A stretch of DNA of 64,000 bases, taken from the NCBI RefSeq assembly GCF_000426725.1, contig NZ_KE384560.1, forward strand, positions 1,249,048 through 1,313,047, written 5' to 3'. The notes beneath the pieces are model-generated. The model ran no database searches, was not told where the DNA came from, and saw only the letters and a list, made by a program, of their open reading frames with translations. This DNA is from Sporocytophaga myxococcoides DSM 11118. GTDB taxonomy: Bacteria > Bacteroidota > Bacteroidia > Cytophagales > Cytophagaceae. The position numbers and the translations under genes are program-made. Positions 1-9,496 of the stretch are shown here, piece after piece; positions within the stretch are counted from its first letter, which is position 1, and every line of letters starts with the position of its first letter.

Positions 1-3000
1 TGGAAGTGGGTACTGAAGGTAAACTTGGTGGTCAGGCTAAAGTAAGGGACGTTGGAGGTGTATGGAAAGACCTTACAGATTCTGTAAATCAGATGGCCAG
101 CAATCTTACAGCTCAGGTGCGTAACATTGCTGATGTTACTACAGCAGTGGCTAACGGTGATCTTTCAAAGAAAATTACAGTTAACGTAGAAGGGGAAATT
201 CTTGAACTTAAAAATACCATCAATACGATGGTGGATCAGCTAAACTCCTTCGCATCTGAAGTTACGCGTGTGGCTTTGGAAGTAGGAACAGAAGGGAAGC
301 TGGGAGGACAAGCTAAAGTGCGCGATGTCGGAGGTGTTTGGAAAGACCTTACTGATTCTGTAAATCAGATGGCGAGCAATCTCACCGCTCAGGTGCGTAA
401 CATTGCGGAAGTAACGACTGCCGTGGCAAAAGGTAATCTTTCAAGGAAAATTACCGTGGATGTTAAGGGTGAAATTCTTGAATTGAAAAATACCATTAAT
501 ACCATGGTGGATCAGTTGAATGCATTTGGTTCTGAAGTAACCCGTGTTGCCCGTGAAGTAGGTTCTGAAGGAAAGCTGGGCGGTCAGGCTTATGTACCTG
601 GTGTGGCTGGTACCTGGAAAGACCTTACTGATTCTGTAAATAAAATGGGAGGCAATTTAACTGCCCAGGTAAGAAATATCGCAGAGGTAACGACTGCCGT
701 GGCAAAAGGTGATCTATCAAGGAAGATTGAAGTAAATGTAAAAGGAGAAATCCTTGAACTTAAAAATACCATCAATACAATGGTGGACCAGTTGAGGGCC
801 TTCGCATCTGAAGTAACCCGTGTGGCAAGGGAAGTAGGTACGGAAGGTAAACTGGGTGGTCAGGCAAGTGTGGAAGGGGTTGGAGGAGTTTGGAAAGACC
901 TTACAGATTCTGTAAACCAGATGGCTGGTAATCTTACTGCTCAGGTACGTAACATCACAGACGTTGCGATAGCTGTGGCAAATGGTGACATGTCTAAGAA
1001 AATTACCGTTGATGTGCGTGGAGAAATCCTTCAGCTGAAAGAAACCATCAATACAATGGTGGACCAGTTGAGAGCATTTGCATCTGAAGTAACCCGTGTG
1101 GCTAGGGAAGTAGGTACTGAAGGAAAACTGGGCGGACAAGCATTCGTTCCTGGTGTTGCAGGTATTTGGAAAGATCTTACTGATTCTGTAAACCACATGT
1201 CCGGTAACCTGACTTCCCAAGTGCGTAATATTGCGGAAGTAACGAAAGCTGTGGCAAGTGGCGACCTTTCTAAAACCATCATGGTGGATGTAAAAGGTGA
1301 AATTCTTGATTTGAAAAATACCATCAATACCATGGTGGATCAGCTGAACTCCTTTGCATCTGAGGTAACACGTGTGGCAAGGGAAGTAGGTTCTGAAGGT
1401 AAACTGGGCGGACAGGCACAGGTAAAAGGTGTAGCAGGTACATGGAAAGATTTAACAGATAGTGTAAACTTCATGGCATCTAACCTTACCAGTCAGGTGA
1501 GAGGTATTGCTAAAGTTGTAACTTCTGTAGCTAAAGGTAATCTGAAACAAAAATTAAATATTAATGCATCAGGTGAAGTATCTCAGTTGACAGATACAAT
1601 CAACGAGATGATTGATACACTTGCTATTTTTGCTGATCAGGTAACAACTGTTGCGAAGGAAGTAGGAGTGGAAGGACGATTGGGCGGGCAGGCTAGTGTG
1701 CCTGGGGCTTCAGGTATCTGGAAAGATCTTACTGAAAACGTAAACCAGCTTGCAGCAAATCTTACTACTCAGGTAAGATCTATTTCAGAAGTAGCATCTG
1801 CTGTAACCAAAGGAGATTTAACAAGAACCATCAGAGTAGAAGCAAGAGGAGAGGTTGAGGCGCTTAAAGATACCATCAATCAGATGATTGCTAATCTTAA
1901 GGAAACAACCCTTAGAAACCACGAGCAAGACTGGCTCAAATCCAACCTTGCTAAATTCACTCAAATGCTTCAGGGGCAAAGAGACACGAATACTGTGGCT
2001 AAGAAAATCCTTTCAGAACTTGCTCAGGTTGTTGTGGCTCAGAAAGGATCATTCTATATCTTGAATGATGAAGGAGATCAGGTGAAGCTGAAACTATTCG
2101 CTTCCTATGCAGATGACACTACAATTCCAAGAGAATTTAATATTGGTGAAGGTCTTGTTGGGCAGTGTGCTCTGGAAAAAGAAAAGATACATCTACAAAA
2201 TGTTCCTGTAGATTATCTTAAAATAAGCTCAAGCCTTGGAGAAGCAAGTCCTCTGTCAATTATAGTGCTTCCGGTATTGTTCGAAAATCAGATTAAGGCG
2301 GTAATTGAACTGGCTTCTTTTGATACATTCTCCAGTACTCACCTTGATTTCCTTGATCAGCTGACAGAAAGTATCGGTATAGTAATTAACACTATTGAAA
2401 CTAATACAAGAACTGAAGAACTGCTTATTCAGTCTCAGTCACTTGCAGACGAACTTACCAGAACAAACGAAGAGCTTCAGGATAAAGCCTTCCTGTTGGA
2501 GAAACAGAAGCAGGAAGTAGAAGAGAAAAACAGAGTTATTGAAGAAGCAAGAAGATCTCTGGAAGACAAGGCTGAACAGCTTACTCTGACTTCTAAATAT
2601 AAATCTGAGTTCTTGGCAAATATGTCTCATGAGCTGAGAACTCCACTTAACAGCTTGTTGATACTTGCTCAGCAACTGTTTGAGAATCCTGAAGGAAATC
2701 TCTCGGATAGACAGGTTAATTATGCTCGTACCATATATTCATGCGGAGACGACCTAATCCAATTGATTAATGATATTCTTGATCTTTCTAAAATTGAATC
2801 AGGATATATCTCTATTCAGGTATCTAAAATTCCTATCAGTGAAATTACAGGCTTTGTTGAGACAACATTTAAGCCTGTTGCTGAAACTAAAAAAGTTAAG
2901 TTCAATATTTTAGTTGAAGACCTTACTGAGTCAATTGAAACGGATATGCAGAGGCTAAATCAGATATTAAAAAATCTGCTTTCCAATGCATTTAAGTTTA

Positions 3001-4700
3001 CTGAAAAAGGAGAAGTCAGATTAAAAATATACAATGCTGAGAGATCCTGGAAACAAAGAAACAGACAGCTTGAAAATGCAGATAAAGTTATTGCCTTTGC
3101 AATTTCAGACACAGGTATCGGTATTCCGATTGACAAACAGAATATTATTTTTGAGGCCTTTCAGCAGGCAGAAGGATCTACTTCAAGAAAGTATGGTGGA
3201 ACAGGCCTTGGGCTTTCGATTTCAAGAGGTCTTGCAGAGCTGTTAGGTGGAACTATAGAACTTGAAAGTGAAGTAGACAAGGGTAGTACATTCATACTAT
3301 ATATTCCTGTAAAATCTACTCCGGAAGATTTGAAGATAACTAAGGTGCCGGAGACAAAAATTGTTTCACTGGATACTGTTAATTCCGGAACAGCTAAAAC
3401 ATTGGGAAGTTTTCTAAATCCTTCTGAAGGGGGAGGTCTGGATATTGAGATTCCTGACTTTGAGTTGCTGTCTGAAATGTTTCCTGATCCTGGTGATGAT
3501 AGAAATACACTAAAGCTTGGAGATAGTGTGATTATGATTGTTGAGGATGATCAGAGGTTTGCAAAGATTATTCTTGATAAAGCCCATGATTATGGTTTTA
3601 AAGCAATTATTGCTGCGAGCTATGGGGAAGTCTTTGAAATGGCCATTACCTATAAACTGGCTGCTGTTACTTTGGATATCAAGATGCCAGGTGTAAGTAG
3701 TGGATGGCGGGTACTTGATCTCTTCAAAAATGATCCTAACCTTCGTCATATTCCTGTGTATATGATTTCAGGGGAAGAAAATGCAGATCTGGCATACCAT
3801 AGAGGCGCCAGAAGCTTTTTGATGAAGCCAGTGAAAAAAAATGTACTCGATGAGTTATTTAGGGATATCCAGGAATTTCATTCAAGAAAGACCCGAAATC
3901 TCCTCGTAGTGGAGGATAATGAAATTGATTCTTCAAGAATTAAAGATCTTTTTTTACAGATTCAGACTATCAATGTGACGGTTGTTTCTACAGGTAAAGA
4001 AGCAGTGAGTGAGTGGTATGCAAACGGTTTTGATGCGATAATACTGGATTATAAACTGCCAGATGTTGAAGTGAAAGACCTTATAAGTCAGTTTAATGAT
4101 AAGAAGCAACTTCAGTATACGCCGGTGATATTATATACTGCTAAGGAGTTTTCTCCGGCAGAAGCAAATCAAATAAAAAAAATAACCAAAAGTATTCTTT
4201 TAAAGGATGTAAATTCGCTGGATAAATTGCTTGAGGAGGCTATCATTCATATGCATATTTCATTTAATGATTTACCTCTGGATATTAAAAACCGAATAAT
4301 AAAAATACAGCGAGAAGAAGATATTTTAAATGGAAAGAATGTTTTAGTGGTAGATGATGATATCAGGAATCTTTTCGCTTTAACCACTGTTTTTGAAAGA
4401 TTAAATATCAATTCCATTACTGCTGAAAGTGGTAAAGAAGCAATAAATATCTTAAATAGCAACGATAAGGTTGATCTGATTCTAATGGATATAATGATGC
4501 CTGAGATGGATGGATATGAAACAATTCAAAAGATCAGAAGAGAAAATAAGAATTTTAATCTTCCTATAATTGCTGTCACTGCAAAGGCCATGAAAGGCGA
4601 CAGGCAGAAATGTATTGAGGCCGGTGCTTCGGATTATATTACTAAACCTGTTAAAATCGATCAGCTTTTAGCTTTGATGCGAGTATGGATGAGAAAATAA
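1..4700 (+). CDS. Hybrid histidine kinase with poly-HAMP array, 5'-truncated by window edge
   Basis: The reading frame is already open at base 3, so the true start lies upstream. At least 1565 residues are visible. Seven 92-residue HAMP units run to about residue 644, each opening with a G(T/S/V)EG(K/R)LGGQA motif and a WKDLT(D/E) segment. Then come a GAF domain (about 665-800), a coiled coil, a HisKA domain with SHELRTPLN (His about 875), a HATPase domain ([28 protein letters not shown]) and three receiver domains. The receivers have acidic pairs EDD, EDN and DDD, and phospho-acceptor contexts [16 protein letters not shown] and [11 protein letters not shown]. The architecture is that of fungal group III (Nik1/Os-1) kinases and their bacterial relatives, where the HAMP stack senses osmotic or other stress. 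No membrane segment is visible, so it may be cytosolic. The ligand is unknown. It reads into the next kinase gene after 30 bp. Confidence 0.93.
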   Translation, partial: EVGTEGKLGGQAKVRDVGGVWKDLTDSVNQMASNLTAQVRNIADVTTAVANGDLSKKITVNVEGEILELKNTINTMVDQLNSFASEVTRVALEVGTEGKLGGQAKVRDVGGVWKDLTDSVNQMASNLTAQVRNIAEVTTAVAKGNLSRKITVDVKGEILELKNTINTMVDQLNAFGSEVTRVAREVGSEGKLGGQAYVPGVAGTWKDLTDSVNKMGGNLTAQVRNIAEVTTAVAKGDLSRKIEVNVKGEILELKNTINTMVDQLRAFASEVTRVAREVGTEGKLGGQASVEGVGGVWKDLTDSVNQMAGNLTAQVRNITDVAIAVANGDMSKKITVDVRGEILQLKETINTMVDQLRAFASEVTRVAREVGTEGKLGGQAFVPGVAGIWKDLTDSVNHMSGNLTSQVRNIAEVTKAVASGDLSKTIMVDVKGEILDLKNTINTMVDQLNSFASEVTRVAREVGSEGKLGGQAQVKGVAGTWKDLTDSVNFMASNLTSQVRGIAKVVTSVAKGNLKQKLNINASGEVSQLTDTINEMIDTLAIFADQVTTVAKEVGVEGRLGGQASVPGASGIWKDLTENVNQLAANLTTQVRSISEVASAVTKGDLTRTIRVEARGEVEALKDTINQMIANLKETTLRNHEQDWLKSNLAKFTQMLQGQRDTNTVAKKILSELAQVVVAQKGSFYILNDEGDQVKLKLFASYADDTTIPREFNIGEGLVGQCALEKEKIHLQNVPVDYLKISSSLGEASPLSIIVLPVLFENQIKAVIELASFDTFSSTHLDFLDQLTESIGIVINTIETNTRTEELLIQSQSLADELTRTNEELQDKAFLLEKQKQEVEEKNRVIEEARRSLEDKAEQLTLTSKYKSEFLANMSHELRTPLNSLLILAQQLFENPEGNLSDRQVNYARTIYSCGDDLIQLINDILDLSKIESGYISIQVSKIPISEITGFVETTFKPVAETKKVKFNILVEDLTESIETDMQRLNQILKNLLSNAFKFTEKGEVRLKIYNAERSWKQRNRQLENADKVIAFAISDTGIGIPIDKQNIIFEAFQQAEGSTSRKYGGTGLGLSISRGLAELLGGTIELESEVDKGSTFILYIPVKSTPEDLKITKVPETKIVSLDTVNSGTAKTLGSFLNPSEGGGLDIEIPDFELLSEMFPDPGDDRNTLKLGDSVIMIVEDDQRFAKIILDKAHDYGFKAIIAASYGEVFEMAITYKLAAVTLDIKMPGVSSGWRVLDLFKNDPNLRHIPVYMISGEENADLAYHRGARSFLMKPVKKNVLDELFRDIQEFHSRKTRNLLVVEDNEIDSSRIKDLFLQIQTINVTVVSTGKEAVSEWYANGFDAIILDYKLPDVEVKDLISQFNDKKQLQYTPVILYTAKEFSPAEANQIKKITKSILLKDVNSLDKLLEEAIIHMHISFNDLPLDIKNRIIKIQREEDILNGKNVLVVDDDIRNLFALTTVFERLNINSITAESGKEAINILNSNDKVDLILMDIMMPEMDGYETIQKIRRENKNFNLPIIAVTAKAMKGDRQKCIEAGASDYITKPVKIDQLLALMRVWMRK
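6..1937 (+). repeat. Seven tandem 276-bp HAMP-coding repeats
   Basis: Direct repeats with a 276-bp period, beginning near positions 6, 282, 558, 834, 1110, 1386 and 1662, encode 92-residue HAMP units. Units 1-6 are very alike at the nucleotide level; unit 7 is more diverged. The array is cut by the window start, so more copies may lie upstream. Similar units favour recombination and copy-number change. Confidence 0.9.
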
Positions 4701-4730
4701 TTAAAGTGAATCTTTAAAATTATTAAGGAA

Positions 4731-5960
4731 TTGGAAACCAGGCCCGAGATTAAAGTATTACTAGTAGATGACCGGGAGGATAATTTGTTCTCAATGAGCA
4801 CTGTCCTTGAAAGGGATGGGTATGTAATCCGCACAGCAAGGTCGGGAAGGGAAGCGTTGAAGATTCTTTTGAAAGAACATGATTTCACCCTCATCTTGCT
4901 AGATGTGCAGATGCCGGATCTCTCCGGATATGAAACTGCTTCTCTGATCTATGAAAGAGATAAGCTCAAGCATATTCCGGTTATTTTTGTAACTGCTCAC
5001 AGCTATAGTGATGAATATGTCTATAAAGGCTATCAGGCAGGGGCGGTAGATTATATTTATAAACCAATAAACCCTGAACTTTTAAGGGCTAAGGTGAATG
5101 TTTTTGCTGAATTATACAGGAAAACCCATTTGCTTGTAGCTCATGAGAAGCAACTCAGGGAAATGAACAATGAACTTGAGGATCGTGTAAGGCAAAGAAC
5201 AGAAGAACTAACGGATAAAAACGTAGAACTGGAGAAAGCCAACTTCGAATTGAAGAAGGTAAACAATGATCTCGATAGCTTTGTATATGCGGCCTCACAC
5301 GACCTGAAAGCTCCGGTTTCAAATATTGAAGGACTATTGGCTTCTCTTACGGATTTCTTTTCTCCGGATATGCTTGATGATGATAATGTGAAAATGATCA
5401 TTGGTATGATCAATGAATCTATATCTCGCTTTAAGGTAACGATTCATGATCTTACTGAAGTAACCAAAATACAGAAAAGTATTGAAGAAGATGTGAATAC
5501 TATTGATATTTTGGAGGTCATTGAAGATGTTAAGGTCGGCATAAGGGACATGATTGAGAACACTGGAGCAATTCTGAATATAATTCACGATGGGGATACG
5601 AAAGTCAGTTTCTCCAGAAAAAATCTTAAAAGTGTATTGTACAATCTTATAAGCAATGCAATAAAATACAGGTCCTCAGAAAGAATTCCTGAAGTGGAAA
5701 TCAATATTGGAAGGGTAGAGGAATATATCATTATCTCGGTTTCTGATAATGGTTTGGGCTTTAACCCCAATGATAAAGAAAAAATCTTTACCATGTTTAA
5801 ACGTCTCCATGACCATGTAGAGGGCACAGGAATCGGCCTTTACATAGTGAAGAAAATAGTGGAAAACTGCGGAGGGAGAATAGAAGTAGATAGTGAACAG
5901 GGTAAAGGTACCACCTTTTCTGTCTTTATCAGAGTTAATCCGGAAATCGTTCTTATTTGA
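4731..5960 (+). CDS. Response regulator-histidine kinase hybrid (REC-HisKA-HATPase)
   Basis: 409 residues. The receiver domain (about 1-125) has DDRED and the phospho-acceptor context LLDVQMPDLSG. A coiled coil (about 135-180, rich in E/R/L) connects it to HisKA with SHDLKAPVSN (His190) and a HATPase with NLISNAIKYRSSE, DNGLGF and GTGIGLYIVKK. There is no membrane segment, so this is a cytosolic relay kinase probably driven by an upstream kinase phosphorylating its receiver. The start is a TTG at 4731 just after AAGGAA; a stop in frame at 4707 rules out a longer form and no ATG fits the receiver N-terminus. It follows the poly-HAMP kinase by 30 bp on the same strand and is likely co-transcribed. 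It converges with the next gene after 12 bp. The specific signal is not evident. Confidence 0.9.
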   Translation: METRPEIKVLLVDDREDNLFSMSTVLERDGYVIRTARSGREALKILLKEHDFTLILLDVQMPDLSGYETASLIYERDKLKHIPVIFVTAHSYSDEYVYKGYQAGAVDYIYKPINPELLRAKVNVFAELYRKTHLLVAHEKQLREMNNELEDRVRQRTEELTDKNVELEKANFELKKVNNDLDSFVYAASHDLKAPVSNIEGLLASLTDFFSPDMLDDDNVKMIIGMINESISRFKVTIHDLTEVTKIQKSIEEDVNTIDILEVIEDVKVGIRDMIENTGAILNIIHDGDTKVSFSRKNLKSVLYNLISNAIKYRSSERIPEVEINIGRVEEYIIISVSDNGLGFNPNDKEKIFTMFKRLHDHVEGTGIGLYIVKKIVENCGGRIEVDSEQGKGTTFSVFIRVNPEIVLI

Positions 5961-5972
5961 TCAGAAAAGATT

Positions 5973-6359
5973 TTACTCTGATGTTAATTGTATAATGTCC
6001 AATGGTTTGGTAAGGTATTTGGAAACAGATTTAAAGCTGAAAGCTTTTCTTATATCTTGTTTATCGTCCGATGATGATATGATAAAAAGCTTTGCTTTGA
6101 GAAGTTCCGGTCTTTCAATTTTTTCAAAAGCTTCCACAAATTCAAATCCGGTCATTTCCGGCATGTTTATATCTACAAAAATTGCATCTGGTGTTATTTT
6201 TCCCTCTGTCAAGTCTTTAATTGCAACTGTAGGACTATTATAAAGCTGAATGTTTTGAGAGTAGTTATATTTTTCAAGGATAATTTTGTTCAATAAGTTA
6301 TCCATTTCATTATCATCAATAATCATTACTGATTCTAATTTTACAAATGTAGATGCCAT
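5973..6359 (-). CDS. Single-domain response regulator (CheY-like)
   Basis: 128 residues forming one receiver domain: acidic pair D15-D16 (IIDDNE), phospho-acceptor D63 (FVDINMPEMTG), switch Ser in the IISSSDD segment and K118 before proline (LTKPLD). There is no output domain, so it probably acts by protein contact or phosphorelay, like many small regulators next to kinases in Bacteroidota. It is convergent with the REC-kinase at 4731-5960, 12 bp apart, which suggests but does not prove a functional partnership. The ATG start at 6359 fits the normal receiver N-terminus. Confidence 0.88.
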   Translation of the reverse strand: MASTFVKLESVMIIDDNEMDNLLNKIILEKYNYSQNIQLYNSPTVAIKDLTEGKITPDAIFVDINMPEMTGFEFVEAFEKIERPELLKAKLFIISSSDDKQDIRKAFSFKSVSKYLTKPLDIIQLTSE

Positions 6360-6449
6360 TAAAAAACTAAATTCAAAAATTTAATTAAAACCCTAATTTA
6401 GACAATATTCTCTTAATCTATAATTCAAAAACGGATTTAAAAGACTTTA

Positions 6450-7358
6450 TTATCCTTTTATAAATTTGTAAACCTGACAGGAAAAATCCGACTCAACACT
6501 TAACATATATATTCCGGCAGGCAGTTCATTGACATTAATATTCTCATGATATAGTCCGGGAGATTTCCAACCGAGATCTATATACTTTATTTCCTTCTGA
6601 TCTAAATTGGTAATTTTTATTCTGACTTTCGATTCAATTCCAATAGAAAAAGAAACAAGTGTCTCATCTATGCAAGGGTTGGGATAAGCTGACACGAAGC
6701 TAACCGCATCCTGATAATTTATATTTCCGGCAACCGCATTGTATCTTACAATTGGAAAAAGCGCAAGATGGAATTTATATCCTAGTCTACTATACAAATC
6801 TTTCCAATTGGAATGATGAAATCTTACAGCATTGGTTCCGGTATTGGAAAGATCACTATCGGGGCGAGAAGCGTCAAGAGAAGTCAATATTGCAAGCGTA
6901 TCAGTGAAGGGCTCATGAGCATAAAGCAAAAAATTACAAGCTACAAAGAATGAATCTTGTACAGGTACAGGCTCATAGAAAAGCGTTTGAACAGGGTTTC
7001 CATAAACAAGAATATTTCTGTAGCTCATAAATCTTCCACCCAAGGAGTCGGCAGGAAGATGGTCCGTACCAACAGACCATATATCAAAAGTCAGCTGTCG
7101 GTTTGGTTTATTTAGAAAACCTTTATGATAACTTATAACCCCAATAACCTCAGCAGATCCTTTTATTCTGTATTTTTCGGCATAATTTTCCGAAAACCAG
7201 CAGTTCTGCCCGGTAACATATCCGCAAGTATAACCATAATAATCAGACCTGTATGCTGTCATTTCTTCATCCGAGCCTATATGCCTAAGCGTATCCTGGC
7301 AAAATACAGAAATTGAAATAACCAGGAAAATCAATAGAAATAATAGCTTTTTTACCAT
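6450..7358 (-). CDS. Secreted protein with T9SS type A C-terminal sorting domain
   Basis: 302 residues. The N-terminus is a Sec signal peptide (MVKK then a run of L/I/F/V ending near Cys20-Gln). The last roughly 80 residues are a type A sorting domain: AYPNPC near the start, then V(R)IKITNLDQKEI, and the ending LPAGIYMLSVES...YKFIKG. Such domains direct transport across the outer membrane by the type IX secretion system and are then usually cleaved. The central part (about 20-220) matches no family I can name; it is rich in aromatic and polar residues, as in surface or extracellular proteins. It stands alone between a response regulator and the divergent peroxidase gene. Confidence 0.82.
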   Translation of the reverse strand: MVKKLLFLLIFLVISISVFCQDTLRHIGSDEEMTAYRSDYYGYTCGYVTGQNCWFSENYAEKYRIKGSAEVIGVISYHKGFLNKPNRQLTFDIWSVGTDHLPADSLGGRFMSYRNILVYGNPVQTLFYEPVPVQDSFFVACNFLLYAHEPFTDTLAILTSLDASRPDSDLSNTGTNAVRFHHSNWKDLYSRLGYKFHLALFPIVRYNAVAGNINYQDAVSFVSAYPNPCIDETLVSFSIGIESKVRIKITNLDQKEIKYIDLGWKSPGLYHENINVNELPAGIYMLSVESDFSCQVYKFIKG

Positions 7359-7459
7359 ATTTATGGAAAGTTACCAAAAAAATATAATTCTGAAAAAGTG
7401 AGTCTATTCCTTTTTACCTATTAAAGAAAAGCAGGAAGAATGAATACCCGATTTTGAAT

Positions 7460-7467
7460 TAAATTTG
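7460..7467 (+). promoter_or_regulatory. Candidate -7 box of a Bacteroidota promoter
   Basis: TAAATTTG matches the Bacteroidota -7 consensus TAnnTTTG. It sits 5 bp before the ATG of the peroxidase gene, implying a leaderless or nearly leaderless transcript. No convincing -33 TTTG was seen at the proper distance, so this is tentative. Confidence 0.3.
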
Positions 7468-7472
7468 TCACA

Positions 7473-8513
7473 ATGAGTATTTCCAATATAAATTCGTTTG
7501 CTGGCTTGTTATTATTTCTTTTTGTAGTGTCAATTTCTGGATGCAAAAAAGAAGGGAAAAAAGAAAATTCTGTTGAACCAGCCTATGAGTTAGTAATCCC
7601 TGAAGGATTTCCTCAACCGGAAATTCCTGCAGATAATCAGCTTACAAGTGAAAGAGTCGCGCTCGGTAAAATGTTGTTTTTCGATCCGATCCTTTCAGCC
7701 GATTCTTCCGTTTCATGCGGGTCTTGCCATCATCCGGCCATTGCCTTCAGTGATATGTCAGCAGTGAGTTCAGGTGTAAACGGACATTTAGGAAGCAGAA
7801 ATACGATGCCTCTCATAAATTTAGCCTGGTTTGATTCATTCATGTGGGATGGTGGCATTCCTTCCCTGGAGTTGCAAGTATTAGCTCCAGTTACAAATCA
7901 TTTAGAAATGAATTTACCTTTAGAAGAAGCTATTGCGCGCCTTAAAAAACATCCTGTCTATCCTTCTTTGTTCAAAAAAGCATACAATAGAGAACCCGAT
8001 GATTTTTCATTGTTCAGGGCTATTGCTGCATATGAAAGAACCCTTATCAGTGGCAATTCAAGGTATGACCAATATTTTTATCAGAAGAAAGAAATATTTT
8101 CAGAGTCAGAAATAAATGGTATGAATCTTTTCTTCAGCGACAGATTGCATTGTGCGTCTTGTCATAGCGGAATAAACTTTACTAATGGTACATTTCAGAA
8201 TACAGGTCTGTATGTTGTATATCCCGATCATGGAAGATATCTGATTACCGGTGATGAATCTGATAAGGGAAAATTCAAAGTGCCCACGCTTAGAAATGTA
8301 GAATTGACAGGACCTTATATGCACGATGGGAGCATCGCAACGCTGGAAGAAGTGCTGGAACATTATTTAAGAGGAGGGAAATTCAATACCAATAAATCAC
8401 CTCATGTACATTACCATGAAGAAAGTCTTACCGATCAGGAAAAAAAAGATGTGATTAACTTTCTCAAAACTCTTACTGACACTTCTTTTGTGAATACTCA
8501 TAAAAAGAGATAA
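7473..8513 (+). CDS. Di-heme cytochrome c peroxidase family lipoprotein (MauG/MbnH-like)
   Basis: 346 residues. The lipoprotein signal has SISGC with Cys24 as the likely lipidation site. Two c-type heme motifs are visible: C82-GS-C85-H86 and C227-AS-C230-H231. The family motif PTLRNVELTGPYMHDG is at 271-286. These define the bacterial CCP/MauG superfamily, which reduces peroxide or carries out long-range oxidation of a partner protein. The next gene, 12 bp on, is an MbnP-like protein, the partner of MbnH, which suggests this enzyme oxidises a tryptophan in that protein. It acts in the periplasm or at the outer membrane. A TAAATTTG box at 7460-7467 lies only 6 bp before the ATG, so the transcript may be nearly leaderless. 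Confidence 0.88.
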   Translation: MSISNINSFAGLLLFLFVVSISGCKKEGKKENSVEPAYELVIPEGFPQPEIPADNQLTSERVALGKMLFFDPILSADSSVSCGSCHHPAIAFSDMSAVSSGVNGHLGSRNTMPLINLAWFDSFMWDGGIPSLELQVLAPVTNHLEMNLPLEEAIARLKKHPVYPSLFKKAYNREPDDFSLFRAIAAYERTLISGNSRYDQYFYQKKEIFSESEINGMNLFFSDRLHCASCHSGINFTNGTFQNTGLYVVYPDHGRYLITGDESDKGKFKVPTLRNVELTGPYMHDGSIATLEEVLEHYLRGGKFNTNKSPHVHYHEESLTDQEKKDVINFLKTLTDTSFVNTHKKR

Positions 8514-8525
8514 ATTCTTATTTCT

Positions 8526-9317
8526 ATGAAAAATTTAGTTTTCGGGTTATTTCTGATTCTATTTATAAGTGCCTGCAAAAAAGACAAGGGGGCATTACCA
8601 GTTGCAGCAGATCAGGATAAAGGCAAGGTCGAACTGATTTTTATGTCTGTAACAGGAAGCGATAATTTGTTTATGGATTCAATTTACACAAGTGGAGCAG
8701 GAGAACAGTATAGGCTAACCAAACTAAAGTTTTTTGTGTCAGATATTGGTTTTGCTGCCGGCAACTCAACCGAAGAGGCCGCGGAAGACAGTTCAGGTAG
8801 GAATATATTTCTTGTGAATTTCACCTCTTTACCGAATAGCGAGAAACTATACTTTGATGTGAAACCAGGGGAATATAAAGGATTACGTTTTAATATAGGG
8901 TTGCCAAGGGATGTAAATCATGCGGATCCTACAGTTGCTTTGAGACCATTAAACCTGGCCCAATCAGACATGTACTGGAGTTGGAATTCAGGATATATAT
9001 TTTTCCTTGCTGAAGGGAATGGTCCGAATGTTTATCAGAATAAGTTTCACTTTGGTATAGGAGAAGACAAAAGAATCATGCCTTTTTCCTTTGGAAATGT
9101 GCTTAGCCCTAAAACTTCGTTTAAGATTGAAAAAGGAAAAACTACAAGAGTAGTTTTGAAGTTTGATTTTCAGAAAATACTTGTAAACGGAGATGGCTCC
9201 TTTTACTCCCTTGCAAAACAGTCATCAACTATGGTACATGGGGGATATTTTGCGGACCTTTTAAGTGCCAATATTTCCAATACCATCGAGCTGGTCTCTT
9301 CAGAGATTATAGATTAA
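8526..9317 (+). CDS. MbnP-family lipoprotein (putative copper-binding partner of di-heme enzyme)
   Basis: 263 residues. Lipoprotein signal with LFISAC (Cys17). The body matches the MbnP family layout: an early beta-strand region (VELIFMSVTG, LTKLKFFVSDI), GEYKGLRFNIGLP near 115-127, NHAD (H132), a MYWSWNSGY segment with W151 and W153, and FHFG (H175). In characterised MbnP proteins a tryptophan is oxidised to kynurenine by the di-heme partner MbnH and then contributes to copper binding. Here the equivalent Trp is probably W151 or W153 (inferred). It is co-transcribed with the upstream peroxidase. No methanobactin genes are nearby, so the pair probably acts independently in copper handling. 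Confidence 0.8.
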   Translation: MKNLVFGLFLILFISACKKDKGALPVAADQDKGKVELIFMSVTGSDNLFMDSIYTSGAGEQYRLTKLKFFVSDIGFAAGNSTEEAAEDSSGRNIFLVNFTSLPNSEKLYFDVKPGEYKGLRFNIGLPRDVNHADPTVALRPLNLAQSDMYWSWNSGYIFFLAEGNGPNVYQNKFHFGIGEDKRIMPFSFGNVLSPKTSFKIEKGKTTRVVLKFDFQKILVNGDGSFYSLAKQSSTMVHGGYFADLLSANISNTIELVSSEIID

Positions 9318-9335
9318 ATTTTGGCTTGAGAATAA

Positions 9336-9358
9336 CCCGATTTTTGTCGGATTTTTTA
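9336..9358 (+). terminator. Weak candidate terminator after MbnP-like gene
   Basis: A short stem CCGA (9337-9340) with TCGG (9347-9350) is followed by a run of T at 9352-9357. Position fits the end of the two-gene transcript, but the stem is only 4 bp. Confidence 0.4.
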
Positions 9359-9496
9359 CGCCTTCTAATTTTTAAAATCTGATTATTTATAGAAATAATA
9401 GTCTCCCTGACTTAATGGATTCCATAATCAATTACTGTAATAACAAACAATTCTAGGTATACCCTGTTTTTTCTTTTGATAGGCAATATCAAAAGG

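Noticed and set aside
590..1333. Open frames on the minus strand inside the HAMP array
   Set aside because: They mirror the repeat structure of the plus-strand gene and have no recognisable protein features.
6..1937. Regular repeats might be a CRISPR array
   Set aside because: The period is 276 bp, there are no spacers, and one reading frame codes for HAMP units throughout.
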